15,228 nt of DNA, from NCBI GenBank assembly GCA_023269455.1, contig JAHFTG010000022.1:1-15228 (forward strand), in the 5' to 3' direction. The position numbers were made by a program, and so were the translations under genes. Below the pieces are notes generated by a model. The model was not told where the DNA came from. It saw only the letters and a program-made list of their open reading frames with translations, and did no database searches. The stretch comes from Opitutaceae bacterium (lineage in GTDB: Bacteria; Verrucomicrobiota; Verrucomicrobiia; Opitutales; Opitutaceae). Shown in pieces: positions 5,922-13,727 of this stretch. Every line of letters starts with the position of its first letter. The stretch's first letter is position 1.

Positions 5922-8900
5922 TGAAACGCAAATTTGAACATCCCGCTCCCTCGGAACGCGAACTGACCGGCCCCCGTTACTGGCGCAGTCTCGACGAACT
6001 GTCCGCGACCGAAGGCTTCAAGGCCGAGGTCGCCCGCGAGTTCCCCGAGGGCTCGTCGAGCATGGAAGGCGTGGACCGCCGCCAGTTCTTCAAGCTCATG
6101 GCCGCCTCCTTCGCCCTCGGTGGCGTGGGTCTCGCCGCCGGTTGCCGCCGCCCCGAGGAGCATATCCTCGCCTACGGAAAGTCCGTCGAAACCACCATTC
6201 CCGGCCTGCCGCTTTATTTCGCCTCGGCCATGCCGCTGCGCAAGGGCTCCATCCCAATCCTTGCCGAGACGCATCAGGGCCGCCCGACCAAGATCGAAGG
6301 CAACCCGTCCTACACGCCCTTCGGCGGAGCGACCAACGCCATCGTGCAGGCTTCGGTTCTCGACCTCTACGATCCTGATCGCGCCACCACTTCGACCATA
6401 AAAGGCGTGGCCGTTACGACCGCCGATATTCAGGATCTCCTCGCGGGCATCGGCAAGGCCGCCGCCGCGACCGATGGCGAAGGCCTCGCCTTCCTCGCCG
6501 GCCAGTCCAGCTCGCCCACGCGCGCCGCGCTCGTCGCCAAGCTGAAAAAGAAATTCCCCAAGGCCGTCTGGGCCGAATACGAGCCCGCGCAAGATGAGCC
6601 GCCCGTGGCCGCCGCCGAGGCTGCGTTCGGCAAGAGCGTCAAGCCGCTCTACCAGTTCGCCAAGGCCAAGCGCATCCTCTCGGTTGACGCCGATTTTTTC
6701 CATTCCGAGTCCGGCTCGATCCAGTTCGCGCGCGATTTCACCAAGGGCCGTCGCGTCACCAAGCCGACCGACCCGATGAACCGCCTCTACGCGGTCGAAA
6801 GCACATTCACGCTCGTCGGCTCGATGGCCGATCACCGCCTGCGTCTCGCCAGCAGCCACATGCTCGCATTCGTCGCCGCACTCGCCGCGCGGATCATCGG
6901 AGGCGGCGCTTACGCTGCGCTCTCCCAGGGGCTTGAAGTTGATGCCAAGTGGCTCGACGCCTGCGCCGCCGACCTCGTCGCGCACAAGGGCGAATCCCTC
7001 GTCGTCGTCGGTTCGCACCAGCCTGCGGCTGTTCATGAGATCGCCTACCGCATCAACGCCGCGCTCGGCGCCATCGGGAGCACGGTTGATTTCGTGGTGA
7101 TTCCGTCGGATGTCGCCGCCGACATCGGCGCGCTCGCCAAAGCCATCGAGGCCGGTTCCGTCAAAACCCTCGTCGTCCTCGGTGGAAATCCCGCCTACAA
7201 CCTCCCGGGAAATTTTGATTTTGCCGCGCTTGCGAAGCGCGTGCCCGAGGTGGTCCGCTACGGCTACGCCATCGACGAAACCTCGCAGCTCGCGGGTGCG
7301 CACATCATCGCGGCGCATTATCTTGAATCGTGGGGCGACGCCCGCACGGCCGACGGCACCATCGTGCCGGTGCAGCCGATGATTCTCCCGCTGTTTGACG
7401 GTCTCACCGAACTCGAAGTGCTGTCCCGCATCATTGGCGACCTGCCGACCGATCCGCACACGCTCGTTTACGACACGATCACCGCGCTGGCCGGCGGCGA
7501 CGCGCAGAAGAGTTTCAACCAATTCCTCCACGACGGCCTGCTCACCGGCTCGGCCTACGAAAAAGTCGAGGTTTCGCCTAGCTCTTCGATTTCCACCTCG
7601 GCCTCGTCGGCGCCGGTCAAACTCTCGAAGGACAACCTCGAAGTCCGTTTCACCTTCGATGCGAAGGTAGATGACGGTCGCTTCGCCAACAACGGCTGGC
7701 TGCAGGAGTGCCCCGATCCGATCACCAAGATTTCTTGGGACAACGCCATCCTCGTCAGCCCTCGCCTCGGCAAGGAACTTGGCATTTCGCCCAAGGGTTG
7801 GGCGGTCCAAGTCTCGCGCATCGAGACCGCCGAATTCGAGCAGGGCAAGGAAATGGCCTACGTCGGTGAGATCACGGTCAACGGCCGCACGATCAAGGCA
7901 CCGCTGCACATCCAGCCGGGCCTCGCCAACTACACGATTTCGCTCCCGCTCGGTTACGGCCGCACGCAGGCCGGTCACGTCGGCAACGGCGTCGGTCAGA
8001 ACCACTATCCGCTCCGCACCAGCGAGAATCCCGGCTTCGTGACCGGTGCCAAGATCACCGTCACCACGGAACGCTACGCTCTCGCGAACACCCAGGAACA
8101 CTGGTCGATGGAAGGCCGCGACATCGTGCGCGAGGCCAACTACGAAGGGCCGAACAGCTACCAGGAAAATCCCGGTTTCGTCACCACGCTCGGCCTCGAA
8201 CCCGAGACGCCCTCGGTTTACAGCAACCTCACCACCGAGGAATTCGCGAAGCTCCCGCCGGAAAAGCGCGCCATCATCACCGCCGAGCGTTCGACGCAGG
8301 CGGATCGCGGCGGCTCGCTCTCGAAGGCACCGACCTTCGACGGCGTTCACCAGTGGGGCATGTCGATCGACCTGAACACTTGCATCGGTTGCAACGCTTG
8401 CGTCGTCGCCTGTCAGGCCGAAAATAACATCCCGGTCGTCGGCAAGCAGCAGGTTCTCGCCGGCCGCGAGATGCACTGGATTCGCCTCGATCGCTACTAC
8501 TCCGACGGAAAGCTCTCCGGCGAAACCTTCGGCGGCGATATCAACAAGGAAATCCCCGAAGATCCGCAGGTTTCCCTTCAGCCCGTGGGTTGCCAGCACT
8601 GCGAACTCGCCCCGTGCGAAGTCGTGTGCCCCGTCAACGCCACCGTCCACGACGAAGAGGGTCTCAACACGATGGCCTACAACCGTTGCATCGGCACGCG
8701 TTACTGCGCCAACAACTGCCCTTACAAGGTCCGCCGCTTCAATTTCTTCGACTGGAACAAGCGCCGCACGGACGAGGTTTATCTCGGGCCGCTCGGCCAC
8801 TCCGGCATGCCGGAACTGGTCAAGATGGTCAAAAATCCCGACGTCACCGTTCGCATGCGCGGCGTGATGGAAAAGTGCACCTATTGCGTGCAACGTATCC

Positions 8901-9289
8901 AGCAGGCCAAGATCAAGCAGAAGGTGAAAGCGGGCGCCTCGTCCGACGTCACCGTTCCCGACGGCTCCGTCAAGACCGCCTGCCAGCAGGTCTGCCCGGT
9001 CGAGTCCATCGTCTTCGGCAACGTCAAGGATCCGCTCAGCGCCGTCTCGCAGGCCAAGTCCCGCGAGCAGGATTACGCCTTGCTCGGCTACTTGAACATC
9101 CGTCCCCGCACGACCTACCTCGGCAAGCTGCGCAATCCGAATCCGGCCATGCCTGACTACGCGGACCTGCCGCTCAGTCGCGTCGAATACAATTCCAAGA
9201 ACCACTCCGCCCACGGTCACGAGGGCGGCAAAAAAGAGCCGGGTGCCGCCTTGCTCTCGAACGCCAAGCTCTTCGGAGGACTTAGCTGA
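5921..9289 (+). CDS. actB: Alternative complex III subunit ActB (molybdopterin-fold and Fe-S)
   Basis: ActB is the large periplasmic iron-sulfur subunit of ACIII. The 1122-residue protein begins with the extended MoCo/4Fe4S-type Tat leader (YWRSLDELSATEGF, then VDRRQFFKL at 51-59 and a hydrophobic segment) ending in LAAGC, so Cys75 could be lipidated. Residues ~80-790 form the molybdopterin-oxidoreductase-like domain, which in known ACIII lacks the cofactor. The C-terminal ferredoxin part carries four cysteine groups: 821/824/827/831, 891/894/899/903, 923/929/933 (Thr926 in place of a cysteine) and 986/989/1021/1025. This predicts three [4Fe-4S] and one [3Fe-4S] cluster, as described for the family. 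This is the fused B1-B2 form. It overlaps both actA and actC by one base. Confidence 0.96.
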   Translation: MKRKFEHPAPSERELTGPRYWRSLDELSATEGFKAEVAREFPEGSSSMEGVDRRQFFKLMAASFALGGVGLAAGCRRPEEHILAYGKSVETTIPGLPLYFASAMPLRKGSIPILAETHQGRPTKIEGNPSYTPFGGATNAIVQASVLDLYDPDRATTSTIKGVAVTTADIQDLLAGIGKAAAATDGEGLAFLAGQSSSPTRAALVAKLKKKFPKAVWAEYEPAQDEPPVAAAEAAFGKSVKPLYQFAKAKRILSVDADFFHSESGSIQFARDFTKGRRVTKPTDPMNRLYAVESTFTLVGSMADHRLRLASSHMLAFVAALAARIIGGGAYAALSQGLEVDAKWLDACAADLVAHKGESLVVVGSHQPAAVHEIAYRINAALGAIGSTVDFVVIPSDVAADIGALAKAIEAGSVKTLVVLGGNPAYNLPGNFDFAALAKRVPEVVRYGYAIDETSQLAGAHIIAAHYLESWGDARTADGTIVPVQPMILPLFDGLTELEVLSRIIGDLPTDPHTLVYDTITALAGGDAQKSFNQFLHDGLLTGSAYEKVEVSPSSSISTSASSAPVKLSKDNLEVRFTFDAKVDDGRFANNGWLQECPDPITKISWDNAILVSPRLGKELGISPKGWAVQVSRIETAEFEQGKEMAYVGEITVNGRTIKAPLHIQPGLANYTISLPLGYGRTQAGHVGNGVGQNHYPLRTSENPGFVTGAKITVTTERYALANTQEHWSMEGRDIVREANYEGPNSYQENPGFVTTLGLEPETPSVYSNLTTEEFAKLPPEKRAIITAERSTQADRGGSLSKAPTFDGVHQWGMSIDLNTCIGCNACVVACQAENNIPVVGKQQVLAGREMHWIRLDRYYSDGKLSGETFGGDINKEIPEDPQVSLQPVGCQHCELAPCEVVCPVNATVHDEEGLNTMAYNRCIGTRYCANNCPYKVRRFNFFDWNKRRTDEVYLGPLGHSGMPELVKMVKNPDVTVRMRGVMEKCTYCVQRIQQAKIKQKVKAGASSDVTVPDGSVKTACQQVCPVESIVFGNVKDPLSAVSQAKSREQDYALLGYLNIRPRTTYLGKLRNPNPAMPDYADLPLSRVEYNSKNHSAHGHEGGKKEPGAALLSNAKLFGGLS

Positions 9290-10719
9290 TGTCGCACGTC
9301 GAAACCAACGCCTCCACTCAGGCCATTCTCGCCGAGGTCAACCCGGCGGTTAAGCCCCGTCCCGTCCTCGTCGAAAACAACCGGAGTCACGCCTGGATCA
9401 CCGAAAAAGTGTGCGGCGTGATCGAGGGCAAAACCCCCGTGTGGTGGTGGGTGTGCTTCTCCGTCGCGTGCGGCGTCGCTTCCTGCTCCGTCGTGGGCTT
9501 TTTCTACCTCGTTGCCGCCGGTGTCGGTGTCTGGGGTCATGCCAATCCGGTCAACTGGGCGTGGGACATCATCAACTTCGTGTTCTGGGTCGGTATCGCC
9601 CACGCCGGCACCTTGATCTCCGCGATCTTGTGTCTCGCCCGCCAAAACTGGCGCACTTCGATCAACCGCACCGCCGAGGCCATGACGATCTTCTCGGTCG
9701 CCTGCGCCGGTCTTTTCCCTGCGTTGCACGTCGGCCGCGTCTGGCTGGCGGTTCTGCCCGGTTATCTTTTCCCGGTGCCAAACGCCAACGCCATCTGGCC
9801 CAACTTCCGCTCGGCTCTGGAGTGGGACGTGTTCGCCGTCTCGACCTACGGCTCGGTTTCGGTGCTCTTTTGGTATGTCGGCCTCATCCCTGATCTCGGC
9901 ACGCTGCGCGACCGTTTCTTCCAAAAGGGCGATAAGGTCCGCTCGGCGATCTATGGTTTCTTCGCGATGGGCTGGCGCGGTTCGGCCCGCCACTGGGTCA
10001 ACCACGAGATGGCCTACTTGCTCCTCGCCGGCATCGGCACGCTGATGGTGGTCTCGGTCTGCACGATCGTCTCGTTCGACTTCGCCACGTCGCTCATCCC
10101 CGGCTGGCACACTACGATCTTCCCTCCTTACTTCGTGTGCGGCGCCATTTTCTCCGGTTTTGCGACGGTGCTCACGCTCCTCCTGCCGATGCGCGCGATC
10201 TTCAAGTTCGAGGATCTCATCACGCCCTACCACATCGACTGTCTCTGCAAGATCACCCTCGTGATGGGCACGCTCGTGGGCTACGCCTACCTGATGGAGT
10301 TCATCATCGCCTGGTATGGCGCGAACCCCAACGAAGGCTTCACCTTCGTCAACCGCACCTTCGGCCTCTACGACTGGGCTTACTGGATCATGTTTAGCTG
10401 TAACGTGATCACGCCCCAGTTCTTCTGGTTCAAGAAGGTCCGCTCCAACTTCGCGTTCATCTTCGCCCTCACGATCTTCATCAACATCGGCATGTGGTTC
10501 GAGCGTTTCGTGATCATCGTCACCTCGCTCGCCCGTGACTTCCTGCCGTCGAGCTGGGGTTACTACAGCCCGTCCATCGTGGAAATCCTGACCTTCTTCG
10601 GCACGTTCGGCGTGTTCAGCGTGTTGTTCCTCCTGTTCATTCGCTTCCTCCCGATCATTCCGATGGCCGAGGTCAAATCCGTCACTCCGCAGGCCGATGT
10701 TCACGGCGCGCACTCCTGA
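9289..10719 (+). CDS. actC: Alternative complex III subunit ActC, NrfD/PsrC-like quinol subunit
   Basis: ActC is an integral membrane subunit of the NrfD/PsrC family that holds a quinol oxidation site and passes electrons to the ActB clusters. The 476-residue protein has a soluble N-terminus of about 50 residues and then about ten hydrophobic segments. Conserved landmarks include GIAHAGTLISAILCLARQNW (102-121), FPALHVGRVWLAVLPGY (143-159), HWVNHEMAYLLLAG (235-248) and NIGMWFERFVIIVTSLARD (399-417), all typical of ActC. Polar residues such as His105, His147 and Arg150 are candidates for the quinol site and proton path. It starts within the actB stop (TGATG) and has a good ribosome site, GGAGGA at 9275-9280. 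Confidence 0.95.
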   Translation: MSHVETNASTQAILAEVNPAVKPRPVLVENNRSHAWITEKVCGVIEGKTPVWWWVCFSVACGVASCSVVGFFYLVAAGVGVWGHANPVNWAWDIINFVFWVGIAHAGTLISAILCLARQNWRTSINRTAEAMTIFSVACAGLFPALHVGRVWLAVLPGYLFPVPNANAIWPNFRSALEWDVFAVSTYGSVSVLFWYVGLIPDLGTLRDRFFQKGDKVRSAIYGFFAMGWRGSARHWVNHEMAYLLLAGIGTLMVVSVCTIVSFDFATSLIPGWHTTIFPPYFVCGAIFSGFATVLTLLLPMRAIFKFEDLITPYHIDCLCKITLVMGTLVGYAYLMEFIIAWYGANPNEGFTFVNRTFGLYDWAYWIMFSCNVITPQFFWFKKVRSNFAFIFALTIFINIGMWFERFVIIVTSLARDFLPSSWGYYSPSIVEILTFFGTFGVFSVLFLLFIRFLPIIPMAEVKSVTPQADVHGAHS

Positions 10720-10731
10720 TTTCAAACGACC

Positions 10732-11265
10732 ATGTCCGAACAATCTCACGGCCTGATCGCCACCTTCAACACCGCCTCGGGCGTTTACCACGCCGCGCAA
10801 AACGTGCGCGACGCCGGTTACAAACACTGGGACTGCATCACGCCGTTTCCCGTCCACGGACTCGACAAGGCTATGGGCCTGAAACGCTCTCTCGTGCCGG
10901 TCTTTTCGCTCTTCGGCGGCATCGCCGGTGCGACGGCGGCCATGGCGATGATTTTTTACACCGGAGCGGTTGATTATAAGCTGATCGTGGGTGGAAAACC
11001 CTTCTTCAGCCCGATTCCGGCGGTGCCCATTACCGTAGAGGCGGGCATCTTCTGTTCGGCCTTCGGCGCGGTGGTCGGCATGTTCATCCTCTGCCGCTTT
11101 CCCATGCTCTACCATCCGGTGCTGAAGAGCGACCGCATCAACGCCGCGCTGGACGACAAATTCCTCATCGTCATCGAGGCTCGCGATCCCAAGTTCAACC
11201 TGGCTCAAACCAAAGCCCTGCTCGAAAAAGCCGGCGGCTTGGACGTGAAGGAGCTGGAGGCCTAA
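10732..11265 (+). CDS. actD: Alternative complex III subunit ActD (DUF3341)
   Basis: ActD is a DUF3341 membrane subunit of ACIII without known cofactors. The 177-residue protein has a cytoplasmic N-terminal domain opening with LIATFNTASGVYHAAQNVRDAG, a family hallmark (split here across residues 8-29), then FPVHGLDKAMG (43-53). Two membrane helices follow at about 58-77 and 99-124 with a periplasmic loop between, then a short C-terminal domain (FLIVIEARDPKFN). Length and layout match the family. It begins 12 bases after actC and ends four bases before actE, between the membrane subunit and the monoheme cytochrome as in other ACIII operons. No Shine-Dalgarno sequence is visible. Confidence 0.93.
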   Translation: MSEQSHGLIATFNTASGVYHAAQNVRDAGYKHWDCITPFPVHGLDKAMGLKRSLVPVFSLFGGIAGATAAMAMIFYTGAVDYKLIVGGKPFFSPIPAVPITVEAGIFCSAFGAVVGMFILCRFPMLYHPVLKSDRINAALDDKFLIVIEARDPKFNLAQTKALLEKAGGLDVKELEA

Positions 11266-11269
11266 GTCC

Positions 11270-11923
11270 ATGCGCTACGTTTATCTCGCCACTTTCTTCC
11301 TCGCGGTCCTGACCGTTTCCATCCTCGGCTTCCGTGGTTCCATTTCCACGAAGCCGCCTTTGGAACTGATTCCCGACATGGATCATCAGGCCAAATACAA
11401 GCCACAGGCCGAGTCGCCGTTCTTCGCAGACGGCCGCGCCGACCGACCGCTCCCTGCCGGTGTTGTTGCTTACGGCCGCACCAGCACGAGCGCGACCCCC
11501 GACGATACCTTCCTCCGTGCCGATGACGCCCTTTACCTTGGGAAAAACTCCGATGGAAGCTGGATCAAGGGTTTCCCCAAAGCCGTGAAAGTGGACGCCC
11601 GCTTCATGGCGCGCGGCCAGGACCGTTTTGCCATCTACTGCGCGCCCTGCCACGGTGCGCTCGGCGATGGCAACGGTATCACCAAGCAATACGGCATGGG
11701 CGCGACGCCTAGCTACCACGACGACCGCCTGCGCAAAATGGCTGACGGCGAAATCTACAACACGATCACCAACGGCAAGGGCAACATGCTCTCGCAGGCG
11801 GACAAGCTTTCGGCCGAGGATCGCTGGGCCGTCATCGCCTACGTCCGCGCCCTGCAGCGCGCTGCCAACGGCACTGCCGAGGACGTTCCTCCCAGCCATA
11901 AATCCGAGCTCGGTCTTAAATAA
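11270..11923 (+). CDS. actE: Alternative complex III subunit ActE, monoheme cytochrome c
   Basis: ActE is the monoheme cytochrome c subunit of ACIII and a candidate exit point for electrons to the terminal oxidase. The 217-residue protein has an N-terminal hydrophobic segment (residues 3-20), the conserved LELIPDMDHQAKYKPQ stretch (31-46) found in ActE proteins, and one heme motif CAPCH at 124-128 followed by GALGDGNG. Met173 in GKGNMLSQADKLSAEDRW is the likely sixth heme ligand. The N-terminus has no lipobox cysteine, so anchoring would be by an uncleaved helix or the protein is released by signal peptidase. A GGAGG at 11256-11260 gives a good ribosome site. The stop codon directly abuts the actF start. 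Confidence 0.94.
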   Translation: MRYVYLATFFLAVLTVSILGFRGSISTKPPLELIPDMDHQAKYKPQAESPFFADGRADRPLPAGVVAYGRTSTSATPDDTFLRADDALYLGKNSDGSWIKGFPKAVKVDARFMARGQDRFAIYCAPCHGALGDGNGITKQYGMGATPSYHDDRLRKMADGEIYNTITNGKGNMLSQADKLSAEDRWAVIAYVRALQRAANGTAEDVPPSHKSELGLK

Positions 11924-13204
11924 ATGAGCACCCACGCCGCCTCCGTTTCCACGGCCATTCCCGCCACCCCCGCTCCCGCCGCGAGCAACGCCAACAAGGC
12001 GCTCGGCGTCGGTGTCGCCGGCATCGTGCTCACCGCGCTGGGTGCCGCCGTTTCCGGCAACGTCTCCGGGGTCGCCGTCTCCTGGCTCGTAGCCATCGTT
12101 TTCTGGACCGCCATCTCCATCGGCATGGCGATGCTTATCATGATCCATCACCTCACCGATGCCGGTTGGTCGGTGGCGTTGCGCCGTCAGTTCGAGCACG
12201 GCATCTCCAGTTTCAAGTGGCTGCTGCTCTTGTTTGTCCCGTTGCTTCTCGCGACCTGGCTCGGCAAGGGAGACATCGTCTGGCCGTGGGGCAACTTGAA
12301 CCATGTCCTGCACGGCACCGAGACGGTCGGGGAAGATGCGCTCTACTGGCACAAATCCCCCATTCTGAACATCCATTCGTTCAGCGTGATGAGCGTGCTG
12401 TTGTTCGCGTTTTTGATCTGGGTGTCCGCCCGTTTGAGGAAGGCTTCTTTCACGCAAGACGTGGACGGCGACGTCAAGTGGACGCACATGAACCACGCGA
12501 CGTCCGCCCAGTCCATCGCGCTCACCGCGCTCGTGTTGACCTGCATCGCCTTCTTTTGGGTGATGAGCCTCGATTATCACTGGGGTTCGACGATCTACGG
12601 CATGTGGTTCTTCTCGGACTGCATTCGCGGCGCTCTTTCGGTCGGCGTGCTCGTGCAGCTCTGGCTCTACGTTCGCGGTGATTTCAAAGGCATCCTCAAC
12701 AAAAAGCACCTCCACAGCATCGGTATGTTTGTCCATGCGTTCACTGCGTTCTGGGCTTACATCGCGGTCTCCCAGTATCTTCTCATCTGGAGCGCCAACA
12801 TCCCCGAGGAAACTTTCTGGTATAACCTCCGTGAGCTGAACCACGACGGCTCCACCAACCAGTGGTGGTATGTCAGCCAAGTGCTCATCGTTCTCCACTT
12901 CCTGCTGCCGTTCCTCCTGCTCTTGTCCTATAAAAACAAGATCACCCCGTCGCGCATCGGTCCCATCGCGGCGTTGATCCTTGGCACCGTGCTTCTCGAT
13001 CTAGTTTTCAACATCATGCCGGGCCTCAAGGACGCGCATGGCGACGCCCGGCCTTTCCTGTCGATCAACCTCCTCTGGATTCTCACCTCGGTGGTCGGAG
13101 TCGGCGGCGTGTGCTCCTGGTCCTACCTGAAGAGCTTCGGCTCCACCAAACTTATCCCGATCCGCGATCCGCGCATCGCTGAATGTCTTACGCACCATGA
13201 GTGA
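11924..13204 (+). CDS. actF: Alternative complex III subunit ActF, membrane quinol-type subunit
   Basis: ActF is the second large membrane subunit of ACIII, paralogous to ActC. The 426-residue protein has an Ala/Pro/Ser-rich N-terminal tail of about 25 residues and then about ten membrane segments. Recognisable motifs are MIHHLTDAGWSVALRRQFE (73-91), FFWVMSLDYHWGSTIYGMWF (about 206-225), WSANIPEETFWY (about 289-300) and the C-terminal DPRIAECLTHHE. These are standard for the family, so identification is secure. The gene begins immediately after the actE stop (TAAATG) without a Shine-Dalgarno sequence, and its last eight bases (ATGAGTGA) overlap the start of the next gene, implying coupled translation across the junction between ACIII and the oxidase genes. 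Confidence 0.94.
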   Translation: MSTHAASVSTAIPATPAPAASNANKALGVGVAGIVLTALGAAVSGNVSGVAVSWLVAIVFWTAISIGMAMLIMIHHLTDAGWSVALRRQFEHGISSFKWLLLLFVPLLLATWLGKGDIVWPWGNLNHVLHGTETVGEDALYWHKSPILNIHSFSVMSVLLFAFLIWVSARLRKASFTQDVDGDVKWTHMNHATSAQSIALTALVLTCIAFFWVMSLDYHWGSTIYGMWFFSDCIRGALSVGVLVQLWLYVRGDFKGILNKKHLHSIGMFVHAFTAFWAYIAVSQYLLIWSANIPEETFWYNLRELNHDGSTNQWWYVSQVLIVLHFLLPFLLLLSYKNKITPSRIGPIAALILGTVLLDLVFNIMPGLKDAHGDARPFLSINLLWILTSVVGVGGVCSWSYLKSFGSTKLIPIRDPRIAECLTHHE

Positions 13205-13496
13205 CGCTGCTCCTTCCAACTCCAGCTTCGGCCTGACGTTCCTCGCCGCCATCGGCGGTTTTGTGATCTTCGTGGTCATCCTGCTGGTCGCCTACCTCCC
13301 GCAGAAACCCGCGCCGCTGGCCGATGGTGCGAAGACGCCCGAACAGCGTAAAGCCGCGCTGGCCGAACTCCGCGCCCACGAAATCAAGGTCGGCACCGGC
13401 TATGCCTGGGTCGATCAGTCCAAGGGCGTCGTGCAACTTCCTCTTGATCGAGCCGTGGAACTGACCCTCCGCGATCTCGAAGCCAAACAGCCGTAA
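13197..13496 (+). CDS. Small one-helix membrane protein between ACIII and oxidase genes
   Basis: This 99-residue protein has a short polar N-terminus, one membrane helix at about residues 12-34 (FGLTFLAAIGGFVIFVVILL is its core), a charged linker (KTPEQRKAALAELRAHE, 46-62) and a C-terminal motif YAWVDQSKGVVQLPLDRAVE at 69-88. From memory, similar YxWVD...GVVxxPxxRAxE tails occur in small proteins near copper-oxidase or Sco genes in several phyla; no function is assigned that I know of. It overlaps actF by eight bases and precedes the CcoS-like gene by eight bases, so it is part of the same transcript. It may be an accessory subunit joining ACIII to the oxidase, or an oxidase assembly factor. 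Topology would place the motif in the periplasm if the N-terminus is inside. Confidence 0.88.
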   Translation: MSDAAPSNSSFGLTFLAAIGGFVIFVVILLVAYLPQKPAPLADGAKTPEQRKAALAELRAHEIKVGTGYAWVDQSKGVVQLPLDRAVELTLRDLEAKQP

Positions 13497-13504
13497 CCCG
13501 CCGC

Positions 13505-13720
13505 ATGGACTGGTTTTTCTACGCGGTCGCCCTTCCGATGGCGGTGCTCTTCCTCGCCTCGACGGTCTATGCCCTCTACTGGGCGTCGAAGAAAGGCCAG
13601 TTGCGCGACTTCGACCAAGGCGCTGAATCGATCTTCGATGCCGAGGAACCGATCGGCCGCCCCACCGACTTTTTTCCGGGCAAGGCTCCCGTAGTCAAAA
13701 CGCCTGCTTCCCAATCCTGA
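13505..13720 (+). CDS. ccoS: CcoS-like cbb3 oxidase assembly protein
   Basis: This 71-residue protein has one N-terminal membrane helix (about residues 4-26) followed by ALYWASKKGQLRDFDQGAES (23-42) and an acidic IFDAEEPIG. This is the CcoS layout: helix, then a W-x-x-x-x-G-Q-[FL]-x-D-[FL] segment and an acidic tail. CcoS is needed for maturation of cbb3-type oxidases, probably cofactor insertion into CcoN. Here the gene lies directly before ccoN rather than after ccoGHI, as in the proteobacterial arrangement. The tail beyond residue 50 (Pro-rich, GKAPVVKTPASQS) is longer than in many CcoS proteins. Seven bases separate it from ccoN. No ribosome site is evident. Confidence 0.8.
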   Translation: MDWFFYAVALPMAVLFLASTVYALYWASKKGQLRDFDQGAESIFDAEEPIGRPTDFFPGKAPVVKTPASQS

Positions 13721-13727
13721 TTTACCG

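Noticed and set aside
5912..9220. 1102-codon reverse-strand open frame opposite actB
   Set aside because: It is in exact register with actB and results from absent TTA/CTA/TCA codons. Its translation is low-complexity Gly/Arg/Ala/Asp-rich with no recognisable motif, while the sense strand has clear ActB motifs.
9217..11271. 684-codon reverse frame opposite actC and actD
   Set aside because: It is a register shadow of two genes sharing one frame; the charged, repetitive composition (RRRTGDAAEERKDRHER-like) is typical of antisense GC-rich sequence.
11195..12898. 567-codon reverse frame opposite actE and actF
   Set aside because: Same shadow effect; the sense strand encodes membrane and cytochrome motifs.
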